Below, in pieces: positions 55,896 through 63,633 of a stretch of DNA of 64,000 nucleotides (position 1 is its first letter; the number at the start of each line of letters is the position of its first letter). The translations under genes and the position numbers were made by a program. The stretch is from Kingella_B sp963529665 (GTDB taxonomy: Bacteria > Pseudomonadota > Gammaproteobacteria > Burkholderiales > Neisseriaceae). The DNA lies in assembly GCA_963529665.1 (NCBI GenBank), contig CAUSAG010000007.1, positions 1-64,000 on the forward strand, in the 5' to 3' direction. Under the pieces are notes generated by a model. The model did no database searches. It saw only the letters and a list, made by a program, of their open reading frames with translations, and was not told the DNA's origin.

Positions 55896-58739
55896 ATGCT
55901 CAACAAATACGCCCCCTCCGAACTCGAATCCAAACACTATCAAAACTGGGAAGCCAAAGGCTATTTCTCCGCCGATTTTTCCAAACCCGAAAGTTTCTCC
56001 ATCCAACTGCCGCCGCCCAACGTAACCGGCACGCTGCACATGGGCCACGCCTTCAACCAAACCATTATGGACGGCCTGGCGCGCTATTACCGCATGAAAG
56101 GGCGCAACACCTGCTGGATTCCCGGCACCGACCACGCCGGCATTGCCACGCAGATTGTGGTGGAACGCCAGCTTGCCGCGCAGGGTTTGTCCCGCCATGA
56201 CTTGGGGCGCGAAAAATTTTTGGAAAAAGTGTGGGAATGGAAAGAAGTGTCCGGCGGCACGATTACGCAGCAGATGTGCCGTGTGGGCTGTTCTGCCGAC
56301 TGGTCGCGCGAATATTTCACCATGGACGACACGCGCGCCGAAGCTGTTACCGCCGTGTTTGTAAAACTCTATAACCAAGGCTTGATTTACCGTGGCAAAC
56401 GGCTGGTGAACTGGGACCCCGTTTTGGGTACGGCCGTTTCCGATTTGGAAGTGGAAAACGTGGAAACGGAAGGCTCAATGTGGCACATCCGCTATCCGCT
56501 GGCAGACAATCCCGCCGAAGCGGTCGTGGTGGCGACCACGCGTCCCGAAACATTATTGGGTGACGTGGCCGTTGCCGTCCATCCCGAAGACGAACGCTAC
56601 ACGCATTTAATTGGCAAACAATTAACCCTGCCGCTCACCGGCCGCACCATTCCCGTGATTGCCGATGAATATGTGGAAAAGGACTTCGGTTCAGGCTGCG
56701 TGAAAATCACGCCTGCGCACGATTTTAACGACTACGAAGTCGGCAAACGCCACAACACCGAACTCATCAGCGTATTGGGTTTGGATGCGAAAATCCTTGC
56801 CGAAGCGCAAGCCTGCGATTATCGCGGCACGCCCACGCAGGTGTGCAGGCTGCCTGAAAAATACGCGGGGCTGGACCGCTTTGAAGCGCGCAAACAAATC
56901 GTGGCCGATTTGGACGCAGCCGGCCTGCTGGTGAAAACTGAACCGCACAAACTGATGACGCCGAAAGGCGACCGCACCGGCTCCGTGATTGAGCCGATGC
57001 TGACCAACCAATGGTTTGTCGCCATGAACGCCGCGCCCCAAGGCGGCGAACCCGAATCCGAATTCAAGGGCATGAGCCTGGCGCAGAAAGCCAAACACGC
57101 CGTGGACAGCGGCGCGGTGCGCTTCATCCCCGAAAACTGGGTCAATACCTACAACCAATGGATGAACAACATCCAAGACTGGTGCATTTCGCGCCAACTG
57201 TGGTGGGGGCACCAAATCCCCGCGTGGTATGACGAAAACGGCAAAATCTACGTCGCCCGCAGCGAAGCCGAAGCGCAGAAACTTGCAGGCAGCCTGCACT
57301 TAACGCGCGACGAAGACGTGTTGGACACCTGGTTCTCCTCCGCGCTCGTACCGTTCTCCACATTGGGCTGGAAAGACGGCGAACCCGACACCGAAGCCAT
57401 GAAAGCGTTTATCCCGTCCAGCGTGCTGGTAACGGGTTATGAAATCATCTTCTTCTGGGTCGCCCGCATGATTATGATGACCACCCACATTGTCGGCAAA
57501 GTGCCGTTCCGCGATGTCTATATCCACGGCATCGTGCGCGACCACGAAGGCAAAAAAATGTCCAAATCCGAAGGCAACGTCATCGACCCCGTCGATTTGA
57601 TTGACGGCATCGACTTGGACAAGCTGCTGGTGAAACGCACGACCGGCCTGCGCAAACCCGAAACCGCGCCGAAAGTGGAAGAAGCCACGAAAAAACTCTT
57701 CCCCGAAGGCATCCCCAGCATGGGCGCGGACGCATTGCGCTTCACCATGGCGAGCTACGCCAGCCTCGGCCGCAGCGTCAACTTCGACTTCAAACGCGCC
57801 GAAGGCTACCGCAACTTCTGCAACAAAATCTGGAACGCCACCAATTTTGTGCTGATGAACACCGAAAACCAAGACTGCGGCGTGGGTGCAACCGCCACCG
57901 AGCCACGCGCCTATTCCTTCCCCGACCAATGGATAATCGGGCGATTGCAACAAGTAGAAGCCGAAGTCGCCACCGCCTACGAAACCTATCGCTTTGATTT
58001 GGCTGCAGAACTGTTATACAGCTTTGTGTGGAACGATTTTTGCGACTGGTATGTGGAACTCGCCAAAGTGCAACTGCAAACAGGCTGCGCCAGTCGCCAA
58101 CGCGCCACCCGCCGCACCCTGCTGCGCGTGCTGGAAGCCAGCCTGCGCCTGCTGCACCCCATTATCCCGTTTATCACCGAAGAGCTGTGGCAAACCATCG
58201 CCCCCCTATGCGACAAAAAAACCGCCGACAGCATCATGCTCGCCCGCTTCCCCGAAGCCGATTTAAGCCTAGTAGAACCCAGCGCATTCAACAAAATGAC
58301 CGCCCTGCAAGAGCTGATTGGCGCAATCCGCAACCTGCGCAGCGAAATGGGTGTGCAACCGAGCGTCAAAGCCCCGCTGTTTATAGAAAGCGCAGACGAC
58401 CTCAGCGAACTGGCTGCCTACCTGCCCGCGCTGGCGAAATTAAGCGAAGTGCAACAAGTCGCCACGCTGCCTGAAAGCGAAGACGCCCCCGTTGCCATTT
58501 GCAACGGCGCACGCCTGATGCTCAAAGTGGAAATCGACAAAGCCGCCGAAACTGCCCGTTTGAGCAAAGAAGCCGAAAAACTGCAAAAGGCACTCGACAA
58601 ACTCAACGCCAAACTCACCAAACCCGGCTACACCGACAAAGCCCCCGCGCACCTGGTGGAAAAAGACAAAGCGGATTTAGCGGAGTTGCAGGACAAAATG
58701 GCTAAAGTTGAAACGCAGTTGGCGAAGTTTAGAGGGTGA
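55896..58739 (+). CDS. valS: Valine--tRNA ligase, probably mosaic
   Basis: This 947-residue class I synthetase has the HIGH motif as PPPNVTGTLHMGHAF (about 38-52), the editing domain (about 190-340), KMSKSEGNVIDP (about 553-564) and a C-terminal coiled coil (about 880-947) that clamps tRNA. Length is normal. From about 56,020 to 57,800 the DNA is rich in CCGG and GCCGGC. After about 57,900 it returns to the CCGG-poor style of the backbone. This suggests replacement of the middle by Neisseria-like DNA. Confidence 0.95.
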   Translation: MLNKYAPSELESKHYQNWEAKGYFSADFSKPESFSIQLPPPNVTGTLHMGHAFNQTIMDGLARYYRMKGRNTCWIPGTDHAGIATQIVVERQLAAQGLSRHDLGREKFLEKVWEWKEVSGGTITQQMCRVGCSADWSREYFTMDDTRAEAVTAVFVKLYNQGLIYRGKRLVNWDPVLGTAVSDLEVENVETEGSMWHIRYPLADNPAEAVVVATTRPETLLGDVAVAVHPEDERYTHLIGKQLTLPLTGRTIPVIADEYVEKDFGSGCVKITPAHDFNDYEVGKRHNTELISVLGLDAKILAEAQACDYRGTPTQVCRLPEKYAGLDRFEARKQIVADLDAAGLLVKTEPHKLMTPKGDRTGSVIEPMLTNQWFVAMNAAPQGGEPESEFKGMSLAQKAKHAVDSGAVRFIPENWVNTYNQWMNNIQDWCISRQLWWGHQIPAWYDENGKIYVARSEAEAQKLAGSLHLTRDEDVLDTWFSSALVPFSTLGWKDGEPDTEAMKAFIPSSVLVTGYEIIFFWVARMIMMTTHIVGKVPFRDVYIHGIVRDHEGKKMSKSEGNVIDPVDLIDGIDLDKLLVKRTTGLRKPETAPKVEEATKKLFPEGIPSMGADALRFTMASYASLGRSVNFDFKRAEGYRNFCNKIWNATNFVLMNTENQDCGVGATATEPRAYSFPDQWIIGRLQQVEAEVATAYETYRFDLAAELLYSFVWNDFCDWYVELAKVQLQTGCASRQRATRRTLLRVLEASLRLLHPIIPFITEELWQTIAPLCDKKTADSIMLARFPEADLSLVEPSAFNKMTALQELIGAIRNLRSEMGVQPSVKAPLFIESADDLSELAAYLPALAKLSEVQQVATLPESEDAPVAICNGARLMLKVEIDKAAETARLSKEAEKLQKALDKLNAKLTKPGYTDKAPAHLVEKDKADLAELQDKMAKVETQLAKFRG

Positions 58740-58837
58740 TTGGTTGCTTGACTAATTAAATGGAAAAAGGCAGCCTAAAAATGATATGGTTTTTGCTTAC
58801 AAATTGATTTTTAGATTAATTAAAAAGGATTTAAATT

Positions 58838-59530
58838 ATGACAGACAGACAAATAGCTATATGTTCGGTTTGGGTTGCAATTATCTCGCTAGTTGTTTCA
58901 GTGATTGCACTATTTTTTCAAGATACGATTAAGTACTACTTTATGATGAGCCCAGAGGAAAAAATCAGATCTGAAAACTATGATCCCGAATCAAATAATG
59001 ATTTTTGGCGAGCATATGTACGTAAAAACAAAAATATGATTTCTCTCTATCAAGAATTAAAGAAAAACAATCCAGATAAATATAATTATTTAACTCTTGA
59101 GAAAACCCCTTCCAAGTACACCGACGCTACCCTTCAAACCCATGAAGATAATTTTATTGATTTTTTGAGGTATGACTATGAAAGAAAATTAATTAGTTTT
59201 TATATGGAAAATAGCTCATTAATTAATAAGCAAGAGGTTTGTAAAACAGCAAATAATTTGAATCTGGAAGAACAAGAAAAAGAGCTTTTAGCCTCAACTA
59301 CTGCAGAACTAAGAAAGCAATTCTTACTTGAAGAAGCAAAATGCTATATAACTAATTACCAAAAACTCAACGATAAAAATTATTACGCCCCATCCAGAAA
59401 TCATGTGGAAGATTTAGAAAGGAGAATATGTTTATCAGAAATGAGAAATGCTATAAATTCCAAAAAACTAAATAGTTGGATTGCGAATATGGAAAAAAGG
59501 ACAGGAATACAAGCTAAATGTCCAAAGTAG
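58838..59530 (+). CDS. AT-rich membrane-anchored protein, unknown
   Basis: The protein has 230 residues. One N-terminal membrane helix (about 9-28) is followed by a lysine/glutamate-rich, helical cytoplasmic or periplasmic part with little hydrophobicity. No motif is recognised. The gene is much more AT-rich than the surrounding backbone and is the first gene of a small foreign islet between valS and psd. A good ribosome-binding site (AAAAGGA) precedes the ATG. Confidence 0.55.
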   Translation: MTDRQIAICSVWVAIISLVVSVIALFFQDTIKYYFMMSPEEKIRSENYDPESNNDFWRAYVRKNKNMISLYQELKKNNPDKYNYLTLEKTPSKYTDATLQTHEDNFIDFLRYDYERKLISFYMENSSLINKQEVCKTANNLNLEEQEKELLASTTAELRKQFLLEEAKCYITNYQKLNDKNYYAPSRNHVEDLERRICLSEMRNAINSKKLNSWIANMEKRTGIQAKCPK

Positions 59531-59655
59531 CAAGCGTAGATTGGGTCAAGACCCAACAAAACCGTTAAATCATCTGTTTTGTGTTGAATTTGCAACCCAA
59601 GCTACCCAAAGGCCGTCTGAAACTGCTCTTTCAGACGACCTCCTCATTTTCAGGC
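59531..59655. repeat. Neisseria-type repeat and DUS in the foreign islet
   Basis: GTAGATTGGGTCAAGACCCAAC and GAATTTGCAACCCAAGCTAC (relatives of the repeats near 1900 and 3000) are followed by AGGCCGTCTGAA (about 59610) and an inverted AGGTCGTCTGAA (about 59630-59641). These are non-king dialects. Confidence 0.6.
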
Positions 59656-59788
59656 TGCCCTTCCCAAGGCAGCCTGAAACCTTTTTCCATTCTCCCCATC
59701 ACACCCGAACGCCTTTACAATACCGCAAGCATTTGCCAATCAACCCGGCACTGAAACCGTTTTCAGGCTGCCGCCAACGGAAATCCCC

Positions 59789-60319
59789 ATGGACAATCTG
59801 ATTATCTACAACACCGACGACGACCAAAGCCATGTTTCCCTGCTGGTGTCCGACGGCGAAGTTTGGCTCACCCAAAGCCAGCTTGCCGAACTTTTTGCCA
59901 CCTCGGTGCCCAATGTCGTCATGCACATTAAAAATATATTGGAAGACAAAGAGTTAAACGAGAATTCAGTTATTAAGGATTTCTTAATAACTGCCCAAGA
60001 CGGCAAGCAGTATCTGGTAAAACATTACGCGCTGGATATGATTCTGGCGGTCGGTTTCCGTGTGCGCAGCCCGCGCGGCGTGCAGTTCCGCCGCTGGGCG
60101 AATACGCAGTTGCGCGCATATTTGGACAACCTGATCGGTTTCAACGGCTTCCCCGTATTGGCAGACAAAGGCAGCAGCACGTACCGCCAAATGGAGCTGT
60201 TCACCCAAGAGCAATACGCGCGGTTTGACCAAGCCCGCAAAGCCGCCAAACAGGCCGCCGCCGATGCCGAAGATTGGCGCGAGCTGGAACGCTGGCAGGC
60301 GGCGTTGGAGAAACGGTAA
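59789..60319 (+). CDS. RhuM-like protein, short form
   Basis: The N-terminal 115 residues match the virulence RhuM family: WLTQSQLAELFATSVPNVVMHIKNILEDKELNENSVIKDFLITAQDGK, YALDMILAVGFRVRSPRGVQFRRWANTQLRAYL-type content. RhuM proteins are usually over 300 residues and are toxin-like. This one stops at 176 after a different Lys/Ala-rich tail (about 135-176), so it is truncated or recombined. The upstream leader contains Neisseria-type DUS. Confidence 0.65.
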   Translation: MDNLIIYNTDDDQSHVSLLVSDGEVWLTQSQLAELFATSVPNVVMHIKNILEDKELNENSVIKDFLITAQDGKQYLVKHYALDMILAVGFRVRSPRGVQFRRWANTQLRAYLDNLIGFNGFPVLADKGSSTYRQMELFTQEQYARFDQARKAAKQAAADAEDWRELERWQAALEKR

Positions 60320-60469
60320 ACAGCGGTTTGCAACGGCAGGCAAGCAGAGATTGGCTTGCCCCACCTTTCAGGCTGCCCTTCCCCCCAAAGGCAGCCTGAA
60401 ACCATTTACACCCCCGCCCAAGCAACATAAAATCCCCTTCCCCATCAAACAAATAAAGGCAGCCTGAAA

Positions 60470-61075
60470 ATGAATCGCTTCTATCCCCATCCCATCGTTG
60501 CCCGCGAGGGCTGGCGCATTATCGGCACGCTTGCCGCGCTCACACTGATTGCCTTTTTCTGCGCCACCAACAGCCCCAAGCTCGCGCTGTGGCTGCTGCT
60601 TGCCACGCTGGCGAGTGCGTATTTGTTCCGCGACCGTGTGCGCAATATCCCCATGGATGCCGACGCCCTGCTCTCGCCCGCCGACGGGCGCGTGATTTTG
60701 GTAGAAAACTCGCACAATCCCTACACCGAGCAAGACGCGCTGAAAATCAGCATCCGCACACCTTTTTTCCGCGCCTACGCCATCCGCAGCCCAATACGCG
60801 GCAGCGTGCAAGTGCAGCCAAGCGGAAAGCGTCATATCTTGCACCTGCAAACCAGCCAGCAGCAAGCCGTTACCCTGATTCAAAACAACGGCGCTTGCTA
60901 CGCGCAAACAGGCAGCTTGGTGCGCGGCGAGCGCATTGGTTTTGCCCGCTTTGGTGGGCGCATTGATATGTATTTGCCGCCTGATAGCGTTCCCGCCGTT
61001 GCCATTGGCGACAGCATCAAAGCCAGCAGCACCATTCTGGCGCAACTGCCCGCCAACCAAACTCAGGCAGCCTGA
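60470..61075 (+). CDS. Phosphatidylserine decarboxylase-like protein lacking key residues
   Basis: This 201-residue protein starts with MNRFYPHPIVAREGW and one or two membrane helices (about 17-51). A PSD domain follows (LLSPADGRVILVE, DALKISI, GSLVRGERIGFARF, RIDMYLPPD). In active PSD the motif RFGS self-cleaves to make the pyruvoyl cofactor. Here it is RFGGRID with Gly163 (60956-60958). The NVHVNR-type histidine segment is replaced by FRAYAIRSP, and a middle stretch is shortened. The frame is intact. It cannot make pyruvoyl from this serine, so it is either a relict or has another role in lipid metabolism. Confidence 0.75.
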   Translation: MNRFYPHPIVAREGWRIIGTLAALTLIAFFCATNSPKLALWLLLATLASAYLFRDRVRNIPMDADALLSPADGRVILVENSHNPYTEQDALKISIRTPFFRAYAIRSPIRGSVQVQPSGKRHILHLQTSQQQAVTLIQNNGACYAQTGSLVRGERIGFARFGGRIDMYLPPDSVPAVAIGDSIKASSTILAQLPANQTQAA

Positions 61076-61138
61076 AAACCGAAAACACGTTTTGCCGCCC
61101 ACCAAACGTGTTTTTTTATTACGCCAACCGCGTTGCCC

Positions 61139-61166
61139 GTTTTCAGGCTGCCTAAACGCGTATAAT
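61139..61166 (+). promoter_or_regulatory. Promoter with a DUS-derived -35
   Basis: TTTTCA of an inverted DUS (61139-61144), a 16-base spacer and TATAAT (61161-61166), 33 bases before the next ATG. Confidence 0.45.
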
Positions 61167-61198
61167 TTTGCTGTTCCCACAGCCCAAAGGAGTTTGCC

Positions 61199-61726
61199 AT
61201 GAAAAAATCCGCTTTTTGCGCCACCGCGTTCGCGCTGTTTTTAACCGCTTGCGCGCAGCCCAATAAATCGCAAATTCAACAGCTTAACGCCCAGCTTGCC
61301 GAGAAAGATTTGGCGATTAAGCTCTCCGCCCAGCACAGCGCCGAGCTGGAAAAACAATACACCGATATGTATTTCCTGCTGGATAGCTTAACGGTGGAAA
61401 GTTTCAAAGCCAAAGTGGCGCGCGGCGACACGTTTTATGCCTACATCGGCCGCCCCAGTTGCAGCGATTGCAGCGCGTTTGAGCCGATTTTTAAGCGTTA
61501 CATCAAGGAGCATCGGCTCGGCGGCAAGCTCTATTTTGTGAACGTGCATTTTTTGCAGCAAGACAAGGCGGCTTGGGCAGCGTTTAAGCAGCAATATGGC
61601 TTGCAGGGCACGCCCGTGTTGGCAAAATACAGCGGCGGCAAGCAAATCAACAAGCTGGATAAGGAAGAAAAAGGGGGAATGTCGCCGCAGGATATTGAAG
61701 CGTGGCTGCGGCTGAATAAGCTGTAA
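61199..61726 (+). CDS. Thioredoxin-fold lipoprotein
   Basis: The protein has 175 residues: a lipoprotein signal (ALFLTACAQ, Cys at about 18), a short coiled coil (about 22-58), then a thioredoxin-like domain with a CSDC redox pair in YIGRPSCSDCSAFEPIF (about 81-97) and GTPVLAKYSGG. It resembles periplasmic thiol proteins of the bacteriocin-accessory type. It may reduce or form disulfides in the envelope. Confidence 0.78.
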   Translation: MKKSAFCATAFALFLTACAQPNKSQIQQLNAQLAEKDLAIKLSAQHSAELEKQYTDMYFLLDSLTVESFKAKVARGDTFYAYIGRPSCSDCSAFEPIFKRYIKEHRLGGKLYFVNVHFLQQDKAAWAAFKQQYGLQGTPVLAKYSGGKQINKLDKEEKGGMSPQDIEAWLRLNKL

Positions 61727-61832
61727 GCCGTAAACACGCAAGGCAGCCTAAAACCGCGCAGATGGCTTTCAGGCTGCCTTTGCTTTGTGCTACCATGCGC
61801 GCTTTTTTCAACCACACACAAAGGACATCATC

Positions 61833-62258
61833 ATGCAAACGAGTGCACGTAATCAATTTGAAGGCACCATCAAAAGCATTAAAAACGGCGCGGTAAACAG
61901 CGAAATCATCATTGAATTGGCCGGCGGCAAGGAAATTGCCGCGGCGATTACTTGCGAGAGCGTGGACAATCTGGGCTTGGCAGTTGGCAAAAGCGTGCTG
62001 GCTTTGGTGAAAGCAGGCAGCGTGCTGCTGGCAACCGACACAGACGGCTACGCCTTTTCGGCGCGCAACCAGCTGCGCGGCACCATCCGTAAAATCAACC
62101 AAGGCACGGTGAACGCGGTGGTGGAATTGGATGCCGATGGCTTAACCGTGAACGCAGGCGTTACGCTGCACAGCGCGCAAGCCCTGCATTTGCAAGAAGG
62201 GCAAACGGCTACGGCGTTGTTTAAGGCTTCGGCGGTGGTGTTGGCGGTGAAAAAATAA
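61833..62258 (+). CDS. Molbindin (two Mop/TOBE domains)
   Basis: The protein has 141 residues with two tandem Mop domains. Each begins SARNQFEGTI or SARNQLRGTI and ends in an ALxKAS pattern (LVKAGSVLLA, LFKASAVVLA). It binds molybdate or tungstate in the cytoplasm. Ribosome-binding site AAAGGA precedes the ATG at 61833. moaC and mobA follow on the other strand. Confidence 0.85.
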   Translation: MQTSARNQFEGTIKSIKNGAVNSEIIIELAGGKEIAAAITCESVDNLGLAVGKSVLALVKAGSVLLATDTDGYAFSARNQLRGTIRKINQGTVNAVVELDADGLTVNAGVTLHSAQALHLQEGQTATALFKASAVVLAVKK

Positions 62259-62277
62259 TCGCGCCGCGAAGCTGAAA

Positions 62278-62323
62278 AAGGCAGCCTGAAAACGGGGTTT
62301 GGTAAACCGTTTTCAGGCTGCCT
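62278..62323. terminator. Inverted king-dialect DUS hairpin
   Basis: AAGGCAGCCTGAAAACGG and CCGTTTTCAGGCTGCCT pair around a short loop, between convergent molbindin and moaC genes. Confidence 0.65.
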
Positions 62324-62438
62324 CAATTGGAGCGTCGGCAGCTCGCCGACACATCGGCATCTTCACCGCTTGTGTTTGCATCATCAACTCTTTGGCGACA
62401 AGCCATCGCGCCTTTCCATTTTCAGGCTGCCTTTGGGT

Positions 62439-62912
62439 TTAGCGGTTGAAATCGCTTTTGCCGCCCGATTTATGCAGCAATTGCACATTGCTGATAACGA
62501 TGTCGTGGCTAAGCGCTTTGGTCATGTCGTACACGGTGAGCGCGGCGGCGGTGGCAGCGGTGAGCGCTTCCATTTCCACGCCTGTTTTGTGGGTTACGGC
62601 GACTTCGGCGCGGATGTGCAAGCTGTGGTTGTGGTCTTGGTATGCCATGTGAATTTGGCAGCGTTCCAGCATCATCGGGTGGCACAGGGGGATGATGGCG
62701 GCGGTGTTTTTGGCGGCCATAATGCCTGCGATGCGGGCAATTTCGGTAATCGTGCCTTTGGCGGTTTGCCCGTGCGCGGCTTGGATTTGCGCATACACAT
62801 CGGCAGGGAAAAACACGCTGGCTTCGGCGATGGCGGTGCGCTGGGTGATGGTTTTAGCGGAAACGTCCACCATGTGGCTGTGTCCGTGTTCGTTGAGATG
62901 GGTGATGGGCAT
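62439..62912 (-). CDS. moaC: Cyclic pyranopterin monophosphate synthase
   Basis: This 157-residue MoaC is the second step of molybdenum cofactor synthesis. It has MVDVSAKTITQRTAIAEA, AAKNTAAIIPLCHPMML, VTHKTGVEMEALTAATAAALTVYDM and the C-terminal KSGGKS. Confidence 0.94.
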   Translation of the reverse strand: MPITHLNEHGHSHMVDVSAKTITQRTAIAEASVFFPADVYAQIQAAHGQTAKGTITEIARIAGIMAAKNTAAIIPLCHPMMLERCQIHMAYQDHNHSLHIRAEVAVTHKTGVEMEALTAATAAALTVYDMTKALSHDIVISNVQLLHKSGGKSDFNR

Positions 62913-63021
62913 GGGGATTCCTTGGGGATGGTTTGGGCTTTGCCGAAGCTGCGTTTTCAGGCTGCCTTTGGGGGCGATGTGCGCCGTTCAAGGCAGCCTG
63001 AAAACGTTTACGCTGGCTGTT

Positions 63022-63633
63022 TTATTGTGGATAAAGATTAAGCCGTTCGGCGGCGGCGCGGGCTTGCTCGTATTCTTGCGGCGTGTTGAAGTGGGCAATT
63101 TCGCGCCACTCGGCAGGCAGCGGCAGGGTTTGATGCGGCTGGGCTTTCACAAAATACTGCACGCGCTTGTTACCTTGTGCCACCGCGTCTTTCAGGCTGC
63201 CTGCAACGTGCGCCGACCAATGCGCCAGCAGGGGCAGCATTTGCTCGCCATCTTGCAGCGCGGTGATGCCTTGCGCGAAAACAGGCGTGTGCTGGGCGCG
63301 GTTGAGCTCGGCAATCAGCGCTTCGGGCTCAATCAGCGTGTCGCACGAGAGCACATACAGCCCCGCATAGCCTTGCGCTTGCGCTTGGGCGAGCGCAGGG
63401 GCGATGGCGGAAAGCGCGCCTTGTTTATCGGGCAGTTGGTCGGGGAGATATTGGGCGGGCGCGGTGTTGGGGTATTGATGATTATCGGCAGCCAGCCAAA
63501 TGGGGCGATGCGGCGCGGCGTTGGCGATTTGGTGCGCGATGAGCGGGCGACTGCGGTAGGGCAGCAGGGCTTTGGGGCTGCCCATGCGGCTGCTTTGCCC
63601 GCCGCACAGGATAAGGAGAGGGCTGGGGGTCAT
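63022..63633 (-). CDS. mobA: Molybdenum cofactor guanylyltransferase
   Basis: The protein has 203 residues with LILCGGQSSRMGSPKALLPY (GTP-binding loop, about 8-27), VLSCDTLI and a helical C-terminus. It attaches GMP to molybdopterin. Its ATG overlaps the stop of the upstream gene (ATGA), so the two are translationally coupled. A DUS copy is read in frame as AGSLKDA. Confidence 0.9.
   Translation of the reverse strand: MTPSPLLILCGGQSSRMGSPKALLPYRSRPLIAHQIANAAPHRPIWLAADNHQYPNTAPAQYLPDQLPDKQGALSAIAPALAQAQAQGYAGLYVLSCDTLIEPEALIAELNRAQHTPVFAQGITALQDGEQMLPLLAHWSAHVAGSLKDAVAQGNKRVQYFVKAQPHQTLPLPAEWREIAHFNTPQEYEQARAAAERLNLYPQ

Noticed and set aside
60470..61075. Calling this gene psd without comment
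   Set aside because: The serine that becomes the pyruvoyl group is glycine and the histidine segment is missing, so the standard activity cannot be assumed.
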